From Bdellovibrionales bacterium (GTDB taxonomy: Bacteria; Bdellovibrionota; UBA1018; CAIMNF01): a DNA stretch of 64,000 nucleotides. Under the pieces are notes generated by a model. That model did not search any database. It was not told where the DNA came from and worked only from the letters and a program-made list of their open reading frames with translations. Position 1 is the stretch's first letter. Each line of letters opens with the position of its first letter. The stretch covers positions 455,185 to 519,184 of the forward strand of contig JAFEAO010000005.1 of NCBI GenBank assembly GCA_018266375.1, written 5' to 3'. This document shows positions 58,710 to 64,000 of this stretch, one piece after another. The translations under genes and the position numbers were made by a program.

Positions 58710-60086
58710 TTATTTCACCACGATGAACTCAACGCGACGGTTAGCCTCCATCGCTTTCGGATCGCTGTATGGGAGCTTTGGTTTACGGTAGCCGTAACCG
58801 CGAGCTTCAAGAGCGTTCGCCGGAGTACCGCGGCTGATGAGGTAAGTCTTGACCGACTTCGCGCGAGCGAGCGAGAGTTTCATGTTGTAAGCATCCGTGC
58901 CCAAGCGATTGGTGTGTCCGTCGACCATGATCTTGGTAAAGTGCCGTTTGTTTTCTTCTAGCACTTTCGCCACCTGATTCAAAATCGCTTTACCGTCCGG
59001 AGTGAGCTTCGCGCTTGCGTGTTCGAAAGTCACTTCACGCAATACTTCGACGTGAGTCGAGTGATAGACCACCACTTGAGCCGGTTCCGGAGTCGGAGCC
59101 AAGGTCGGAGCCGGGGTCGCAATCGGTGCCGGAGTGTAAACCGGACGCGGGGGAGGCGTCTTCTCTTCGTAAAGAGTCACGCGGATACCCGCGATCACGC
59201 GCAAGCCCAAGCCCGAAGGACCGCCGATCTTACCGACCGATGCGCCGAAAGTCCCGACCCAGTTCGAGAGCGGATCGTAGCGAAGACCCGCGTAGAATTC
59301 GTTCGGGTTCAACTGCTCGCTGAACGGAAGCGGAAAGTTTGCGTTGTACTCCGCGCTCATCCCCCAGTTATCGTTGAAAGGGAGGAATCCGCCGACGCCG
59401 ATATTGAGGCGTTTACGCCAGTCGATGCGGCCCAAAGTCGGATCGTTGTAATCCGCGTTTGAGGCAAACATCATCCCGAAGTTCGCGTCGAGAGTCCAGG
59501 ATTCGAATTGGCGCTCAACCGCCAAGCGTATCCCCGCCGAGGTCGAGGCATCCGACATAAAATTTTGAGTGTTACCCGTCGGTAAGCGGAATTCGGGAAC
59601 AAGCGCGACTGACGTGTTGTTGTCGTCTTCGGTTAAACGGATTTTACCCAAGAGTTTAAGGTCGCCGACGCCCGATGCGCTTCCGCTCGGAAGACTGATT
59701 AAGCCCGCGGTGCCCGGATAAGACACGAAGTGAATTGGGAGGCCGATGAAGAGACCGAATTTTTTTGAAGCTTTGAAACCGAACATGAGGTCGAAAGTCT
59801 GAATCGAGTCGATCACGTTAAAAAGTTTCGCGGTTTGGGTCGGGTTCAGCGCGACCAAGGGCTCGCTCGCGTAGTTCCAGTTCGCGCCGAAATAGTACTT
59901 GGCTTGCTTTGGCCAATCACCGTTAAATCCGTCTTCGAGGAGAACGAAGCGATCACCGACCGAAGGGTCGAACGTTTGCACGTTAATGCTGTTGACCGCG
60001 CGTGCATTGGGCGCGGCGATCATTGAAGTGATAAGACCTAGCACTGCAAACACCCGTAGCGTACTGCCGGAAAGATTCATCTTCAT
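58710..60086 (-). CDS. Outer-membrane barrel with C-terminal OmpA domain
   Basis: About 458 residues starting MKMNLSGSTL, chosen because the signal peptide (VFAVLGLITSMIAAPNARA) follows directly; an ATG at 60143 would add a non-signal stretch. Residues 25-310 alternate as barrel strands (YYFGANWNYA, FDLMFGFKA, FGLFIGLPIHFVSY, MSAEYNANFPLP). A Pro-rich hinge (TPAPIATPAPTLAPTPEP) leads to the OmpA domain: IMVDGHTNRLGTDAYNMKLSLARAKSV and EANRRVEFIVVK. It links the outer membrane to peptidoglycan. TATACT lies just upstream of the start. Monocistronic. Confidence 0.88.
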   Translation of the reverse strand: MKMNLSGSTLRVFAVLGLITSMIAAPNARAVNSINVQTFDPSVGDRFVLLEDGFNGDWPKQAKYYFGANWNYASEPLVALNPTQTAKLFNVIDSIQTFDLMFGFKASKKFGLFIGLPIHFVSYPGTAGLISLPSGSASGVGDLKLLGKIRLTEDDNNTSVALVPEFRLPTGNTQNFMSDASTSAGIRLAVERQFESWTLDANFGMMFASNADYNDPTLGRIDWRKRLNIGVGGFLPFNDNWGMSAEYNANFPLPFSEQLNPNEFYAGLRYDPLSNWVGTFGASVGKIGGPSGLGLRVIAGIRVTLYEEKTPPPRPVYTPAPIATPAPTLAPTPEPAQVVVYHSTHVEVLREVTFEHASAKLTPDGKAILNQVAKVLEENKRHFTKIMVDGHTNRLGTDAYNMKLSLARAKSVKTYLISRGTPANALEARGYGYRKPKLPYSDPKAMEANRRVEFIVVK

Positions 60087-60154
60087 ATAAATCAGAGTAT
60101 ATATTGATGAATTTCGCCGATGAAGGACAAAATACTCAGTCAATAAATTGGCGA

Positions 60155-60811
60155 TCAGAAAGGTTTTTCCGGAATGCCTTGGACCATGAGTGCGCGGTCG
60201 AAATGCCGGAAATTTTGAGCGGCATCATCCAGGATTCTGCGTCCCGGGCAAACGATGGCTTCTTCCGGAAAGTCGAGCTCGTCGTCGGGCGTGTTCACGA
60301 GCTGGGCTAGTGTCGGGAGTTTGTCGTTCACCTCTGTTAAACAGAGGTCAAACCAGCGCTTGTCACGTTCAGAGTCGAGGCCGATTTCCGCGAGACCTTC
60401 GGGAATGTAGCGGTAAAACGCCGGAACTTCGCGCGACCAAAGCAGCGGCGGTGAATGTTTGGGTTTGTGCGCGGGATTGCTGTGCGCGCGTTTGCGCATG
60501 GAAACCGCGGTATTGAGATCGACGACTTCGCCAAACTGGGTAGCGACCCAGAAGTGCGTGTGCTCGCCCCAGCACCCGGCCCACATGACACTCATGTCTT
60601 CCATTACCTCGATCCATGCAGCCTGACCGTAAAACACGTTAGCCTGAATTCCGATTTTATTGAGGACAGCCGCCGTGACCGATGCTACAAAGAGCGGGTA
60701 CTCCGAGCGGTCGCCTGAGATCCGATCGGTGATCTTGGTCACGAGGCGTGAGATCGTCGCGATCGCCGCGATCGGAGTTTCAGTGAGTGGTGTGCCGACT
60801 ACTTGTTCCAT
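60155..60811 (-). CDS. Transglutaminase-like fold protein lacking the catalytic Cys
   Basis: About 218 residues from the ATG at 60811 (MEQVVGTPL). The segment GDRSEYPLFVASVTAAVLNKIGIQANVFYG matches the transglutaminase/NlpC-like helix-strand where GxC-x-D normally holds the nucleophile; here an Arg stands at the Cys position. GEHTHFWV and EVVDLNT fit the His and Asp of the triad. The rest is unrecognised. Either an inactive relative or a mis-assigned fold. It overlaps the DUF423 gene by 13 bases and is the last gene of that operon. Confidence 0.55.
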   Translation of the reverse strand: MEQVVGTPLTETPIAAIATISRLVTKITDRISGDRSEYPLFVASVTAAVLNKIGIQANVFYGQAAWIEVMEDMSVMWAGCWGEHTHFWVATQFGEVVDLNTAVSMRKRAHSNPAHKPKHSPPLLWSREVPAFYRYIPEGLAEIGLDSERDKRWFDLCLTEVNDKLPTLAQLVNTPDDELDFPEEAIVCPGRRILDDAAQNFRHFDRALMVQGIPEKPF

Positions 60812-61167
60812 GCTTGTTTTCCGAATCCGATCCATCCCACGATCATGAGGACTCCGCCGACCGGCGTGATCATTCCGAATTCACGGATTGCCGTGAAGGT
60901 GATCGTGTAGAGTGATCCCGTAAAAATCACGATGCCGACCAGGAACGCGGTCGCGGGCCAGCACTTCGGGCGAGTCGCTGCGGGTTGTGAACGATGCCAG
61001 AGGCCGTACATCAGGATCGCGGCGGCGTGAATGATCATGTAGTGTGTGCCGGTCTCGTAGATTTGTAAAAGATCGTATCCAATCTTGCCGCGAAGGCCGT
61101 GGGTTCCGAACGCTCCAAAAATCACTCCAAGTCCGGACAGTAGTGCGCCAATGGAAATCGGGTTCAT
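60799..61167 (-). CDS. DUF423 family membrane protein (YgdD type)
   Basis: A 122-residue protein with four helices: ISIGALLSGLGVIFGAFGTHGL, THYMIIHAAAILMYGL, ATAFLVGIVIFTGSLYTI and ITPVGGVLMIVGWIGF. GAFGTHGLR, Y-x-T-x-x-HY and GxxIFxGSLY are the DUF423 signature. Function is unknown. Start overlaps the stop of the hydroxylase gene by ATGA. Confidence 0.9.
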   Translation of the reverse strand: MNPISIGALLSGLGVIFGAFGTHGLRGKIGYDLLQIYETGTHYMIIHAAAILMYGLWHRSQPAATRPKCWPATAFLVGIVIFTGSLYTITFTAIREFGMITPVGGVLMIVGWIGFGKQAWNK

Positions 61168-62885
61168 TTAATCAGCTCCAATCCGCGTTTGATCAGGTCT
61201 TTATTTTCAGGAAATTTTTCGGCAATCGATGCCAGGCTCTTTAAAATCTGAGCGGCATAGACGCTGTTAGGTGCGAGCCTTTTGTAAAGTTCGAGCACTT
61301 CCAGGCGCAAGAGCCAGTCGTTCTGATATGTCGAGTTTAATTCCAAATGAATCGGCTCAAGGAGATTCACGTCCTTCTCGCCGCTCTCGCGGAACTCGCG
61401 GACCGTACGATACAGGTCATTCAGGCCTTTGTTGTCGTCGGTGAGGTTTGTTTTGTGTGAATCCACTTTTTTGCTGCGAGTGGAGTTGCGGAGTGCAAAC
61501 TCTCGGCGGTCGGCAGCGCCGCCGAACACGGAAGTTACGCGATGACCGACGATGAGCGGGTAGGGTTTTTGGAATTCTTCGAAAATCACCTTGTCGTTTC
61601 GATCGATGATCTTGACGTTCTCGAGCACGAGCATCTTGCCTAGGTGGTTACTGAAATCGGCTTCTTTAACAAACTGGCCCAAGATGCGGTGGCCGGCTTT
61701 AGTGTGCAGCCCGGTAGTGTGGAGCTTGCGCTTTAAGTCCTCGATGTTAGAGATGGAAATCTGCAACTCAAAAAGCGGAATGTAGATCGTGTTTCCCAAA
61801 CGGTATTGAGTGAGCTCGTCGTGTGCTTTATCGTGGAACGCGATTTGTTTCGGCCCGGTGATGGTAAAGCCCATTTCTTCGCCTTCGGCGTTGCGCTCGA
61901 GGCTCACGATGGTACCCACGACTTGAATGCCGGTGTCGAGCACCGCCGTCACGGTGTTTTGCGCGATCACCGCGGTTTCAAGACCGTAAGCGCCTCCGCG
62001 ACGGAACGCCATCGAATCCGCGAATTCGTTGAGCGCGGTAGTCAGCTCGGCAAAGTCTTTTGCGACAAAAAGCTGCGGCTGCTGGCTGGTAATGTCGTAC
62101 TTGGTGTCGATCGTCGCCTGCAGCGAGAACGGAATTTTTTTAACCGTCGGCTTTAAACAGTTGTAACTCTCCGACACCGACGACAGCAAGCCCGCGCCGT
62201 AAATCAAAGGTCTATCCAACTTGCCGACGAGCCCGTACTCGGTCGTCCACCACGCCATGCGCGTGAGGAGAGCGGCCTCGGATGGAATCGATTCCTTCTT
62301 TGCGACGGTCTCGAAACGCGCCTGTGCGTCCGCGATTAACTTCTCGGTGGAGTTTGGATCTTCTTTGATCTCAGATAAATTAAAAATCGCATCGTAAAGT
62401 TCGACGTCGTACTTGGAGATGATCGCGTTTCGAGAGACTTCTCCATAAGCTTCGAGGTAGGCGCGGTAACCCGGATCGGCGACGATCGGCGCGTGGCCCG
62501 CAGCTTCGTGCACGATATCCGGAGACGGCGTGTAACCCAGGTTTTCGAGCTTACGCATGTCGCACGCGATGGCCAAGATTTTGAGCGATTGGAACTCCAA
62601 GAAAACCCCAGGCGGGATGAATCCATTAATCGCGACCGCGCGCCAGCCGATGCGCTTCAACGCACTATCCATCTCACTCACAAGCGGGATGCGTTCGGTC
62701 GAAATGCCCGTTGCTTCCAGGCCGTGTAGATAGAGCGGGTGAGCGGTCTCGGCAAAAAATTTTTTGGAGACGCGCATAATGTAACGCCAGGAAGCGTGAT
62801 CGATAAAAGTGTAGAGATCGGGATTTTGATCCGTGATGTACTCTCTCAGGTGTTCCGGGATTGTTTCCAGCGCCTTCGGAGCCAT
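61164..62885 (-). CDS. Aromatic amino acid hydroxylase, long form
   Basis: A 573-residue protein of the phenylalanine/tyrosine/tryptophan hydroxylase family (iron and tetrahydropterin dependent). Iron ligands are His126 and His131 in DIVHEAAGH and Glu216 in WWTTEYGL. GYTPSPDIVHEAAGHAPIVADPGY and SYNCLKPTVKKIPFS are strongly family-like. Bacterial PhhA is usually about 260-300 residues; here about 270 further residues (from about 300) form an unrecognised domain. There is no N-terminal ACT domain. Likely phenylalanine-4-hydroxylase, but substrate is not certain. Downstream genes overlap it. Confidence 0.88.
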   Translation of the reverse strand: MAPKALETIPEHLREYITDQNPDLYTFIDHASWRYIMRVSKKFFAETAHPLYLHGLEATGISTERIPLVSEMDSALKRIGWRAVAINGFIPPGVFLEFQSLKILAIACDMRKLENLGYTPSPDIVHEAAGHAPIVADPGYRAYLEAYGEVSRNAIISKYDVELYDAIFNLSEIKEDPNSTEKLIADAQARFETVAKKESIPSEAALLTRMAWWTTEYGLVGKLDRPLIYGAGLLSSVSESYNCLKPTVKKIPFSLQATIDTKYDITSQQPQLFVAKDFAELTTALNEFADSMAFRRGGAYGLETAVIAQNTVTAVLDTGIQVVGTIVSLERNAEGEEMGFTITGPKQIAFHDKAHDELTQYRLGNTIYIPLFELQISISNIEDLKRKLHTTGLHTKAGHRILGQFVKEADFSNHLGKMLVLENVKIIDRNDKVIFEEFQKPYPLIVGHRVTSVFGGAADRREFALRNSTRSKKVDSHKTNLTDDNKGLNDLYRTVREFRESGEKDVNLLEPIHLELNSTYQNDWLLRLEVLELYKRLAPNSVYAAQILKSLASIAEKFPENKDLIKRGLELIK

Positions 62886-62893
62886 CGTGATGG

Positions 62894-63076
62894 TTAGCTC
62901 AGCTTGTTTTGGTCGTTGTTGTTGCCGTCGTCGTTGTGACCTTTGCCCTCTAAGCCTTTCTTGAAGGCGTGAACGCCTTTGCCGAGAGCCGAGCCGAGTT
63001 CAGGAAGACGGCGTGAGCCGAAGAGCAATACGATGATCGCGAGAATGAGGAGATGTCCGCCACTTAATCCAAACAT
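62894..63076 (-). CDS. tatA: Sec-independent translocase subunit TatA
   Basis: A 60-residue protein from the ATG at 63076 (MFGLSGGHLL); the reading from 63112 adds non-family residues. One N-terminal helix (LLILAIIVLLFG), the hinge FGSRRLPELGSALGKG and an amphipathic helix (VHAFKKGLEG) are the TatA/TatE pattern, followed by a polar tail rich in Asn/Asp. It forms the pore for folded Tat substrates. tatB and tatC are not in the window. It is followed by the hydroxylase operon eight bases later. Confidence 0.93.
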   Translation of the reverse strand: MFGLSGGHLLILAIIVLLFGSRRLPELGSALGKGVHAFKKGLEGKGHNDDGNNNDQNKLS

Positions 63077-63144
63077 GGGCTCAAAATTAGCATAAAAGGC
63101 TGGCGAAGGCACCGGATATTCGCTAAGTTAAAAGCCCTAAAATC

Positions 63145-63888
63145 ATGAGCAAAGCAATTACGATCGAGGCAAAACTCATTGCCAAAAAGCAGCTGACCGC
63201 CGACGTGATCGAACTCCATTTCGAGCCGGCCACCGCGTTTTCGTTCGCCCCTGGACAATTTATCTCCATTATTATTCCGGGCCGGGGCCCGGGTGGCCGT
63301 GACCTTCGTCGTGCTTACTCCATTGCTTCTTCACCAGAAAATCCAATCATGGAACTCTGCATTAAAGTCGTCGAAGGCGGCCCAGGCACGCAGTACCTGA
63401 ACGCATTGAAGATCGGGGATGTGATCAAGGGAATGGTTCCGTATGGTGACTTTGTTTACAAAACCAAGCCACATCGCCACGCCATCATGATCTCGACCGG
63501 AACGGGCATCGCCCCTTTCCGTGCAATGGTGCTATCTGAAGTTTATAAAAACGCTAAGCCGCGTTCGACTTACGTTCTTTTCGGCGCACGCGTGCATGAA
63601 GATCTGTTGTACGTGGATGAAATGAACCACGAGTTGGGCTCCGCCCACTATGTTTGCACTCTCTCCAAAGTTAAAGGGGAATGGCAGGGGTTCAAGGGTC
63701 GGGTGACCGACTGGTTGCGCGCCAACGAGGCCAAGATTGATTTTAACGAGACCGATTTTTACCTCTGCGGCAACGGCGCCATGATCGACGAAGTTAAAAC
63801 CTGGTTGGCAACCAAAGGCTTAGGCAAAGAATCCGTGTTCCAAGAGGCCTACTACAAACCCAAACCCGGCCAGACCCACGCGAGCTAG
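63145..63888 (+). CDS. Ferredoxin-NADP reductase family protein
   Basis: A 247-residue FAD/NAD(P) oxidoreductase. FAD-binding RAYS at 56-59, the GTGIAPF nucleotide loop at 119-125 and the C-terminal FYLCGNGAMIDEVKTWL are the FNR hallmarks. The end (EAYYKPKPGQ) resembles bacterial Fpr-type reductases. No 2Fe-2S Cys cluster is present, so it needs a separate ferredoxin or flavodoxin. It passes electrons between NADPH and those carriers. It is divergent from tatA with a 68-base gap. Confidence 0.9.
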   Translation: MSKAITIEAKLIAKKQLTADVIELHFEPATAFSFAPGQFISIIIPGRGPGGRDLRRAYSIASSPENPIMELCIKVVEGGPGTQYLNALKIGDVIKGMVPYGDFVYKTKPHRHAIMISTGTGIAPFRAMVLSEVYKNAKPRSTYVLFGARVHEDLLYVDEMNHELGSAHYVCTLSKVKGEWQGFKGRVTDWLRANEAKIDFNETDFYLCGNGAMIDEVKTWLATKGLGKESVFQEAYYKPKPGQTHAS

Positions 63889-63904
63889 GCTAGAGGGATC
63901 AGGG

Positions 63905-63975
63905 GGCCTGACTACTTTTGGTTGAGATGCGCGTCAGGCCTTCATTGACAAATCCAAGGATTTGTTCAAAAGTAG
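63905..63975 (+). other. Nested inverted repeats at window end
   Basis: GGCCTGAC (63905-63912) pairs with GTCAGGCC (63933-63940). ACAAATCC (63948-63955) pairs with GGATTTGT (63958-63965). CTACTTTTG, inside the first loop (63912-63920), can pair with CAAAAGTAG (63967-63975). The first hairpin may be a terminator for the FNR gene; the cross pairing would make a pseudoknot or an alternative fold. The window ends before its context is clear. Confidence 0.4.
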
Positions 63976-64000
63976 CTGAGCAACTTTATATATTTATCAC

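Noticed and set aside
1..64000. CRISPR arrays, insertion sequences, rRNA genes
   Set aside because: I saw no regularly spaced direct repeats, transposase motifs or rRNA sequence on either strand.

Overview
The window reads as a piece of a chromosome of about 50% GC from a free-living or predatory member of the Bdellovibrionota (Bdellovibrio-like). That placement is an inference. It rests on a compact Agl/Glt-type gliding gene set, many secreted murein hydrolases and outer-membrane barrels, a GlnN-type glutamine synthetase, RNase J, a deoxynucleoside kinase and a C4 zinc-finger DksA-like protein. Coding density is very high: operon genes overlap by ATGA or GTGA, several convergent genes overlap at their 3' ends, and only one gap exceeds 300 bases. 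There is one tRNA (Asn) and no rRNA, CRISPR array, insertion sequence or prophage module.

Layout. 1-8.7 kb: end of a SpoIID-domain protein, a GT2 glycosyltransferase, glnN, an RNA methyltransferase, a small lipoprotein, a barrel protein, a TPR protein, a DksA-like protein and a deoxynucleoside kinase. 8.7-15.2 kb: a 1491-residue secreted protein with two HEXXH-containing repeats, a LysM lipoprotein behind a hairpin-rich leader, and a membrane protein. 15.2-25.8 kb: housekeeping genes (heptose-phosphate adenylyltransferase, RDD protein, rsmE, a short solute-binding protein, an MltD-like transglycosylase, udk, RNase J, leuS, dcd, a DUF481 protein). 25.8-28.1 kb: a trypsin-like protease and a proline-rich lipoprotein.

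28.1-34.3 kb is the most unusual locus: an outer-membrane protein with a CsgG/FlgO-like domain, a TPR lipoprotein, a 776-residue protein joining a duplicated periplasmic domain and one membrane helix to a cytoplasmic FliG-like region, then MotA, MotB and a small membrane protein. No rod, hook, filament or export gene is present. I infer a MotAB-driven, envelope-anchored rotor that is not an ordinary flagellum. 34.3-37.3 kb: terminator, tRNA-Asn, a soluble lytic transglycosylase, and a secreted protein with a Bacteroidota-type T9SS C-terminal sorting region, probably acquired by transfer.

37.8-46.5 kb is a second, different ion-driven machine: a barrel protein, a TolQ/ExbB-type channel, two ExbD/TolR proteins, two TPR proteins, a small CglF-like protein and an FHA-TM-AgmX/PglI protein. 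This matches the AglRQS-GltDEG core of myxobacterial gliding. A convergent VWA lipoprotein (possible CglB-like adhesin) and a PilZ protein follow. 48.5-64 kb: prs, pth, an SGNH hydrolase, ychF, a DUF2007 protein, an EamA transporter, trmFO, xerC, DedA, an M14 carboxypeptidase, a 2OG-Fe(II) oxygenase, an OmpA protein, a transglutaminase-like protein, DUF423, an aromatic amino acid hydroxylase, tatA and a ferredoxin-NADP reductase.

Several genes (14641, 21974, 34495, 47683, 48478, 51691, 55569) have a -10-like hexamer ending 6-7 bases before the ATG and no convincing Shine-Dalgarno at normal spacing, suggesting leaderless transcripts. All family assignments come from reading translated sequence and recalled family motifs; no database search was run.
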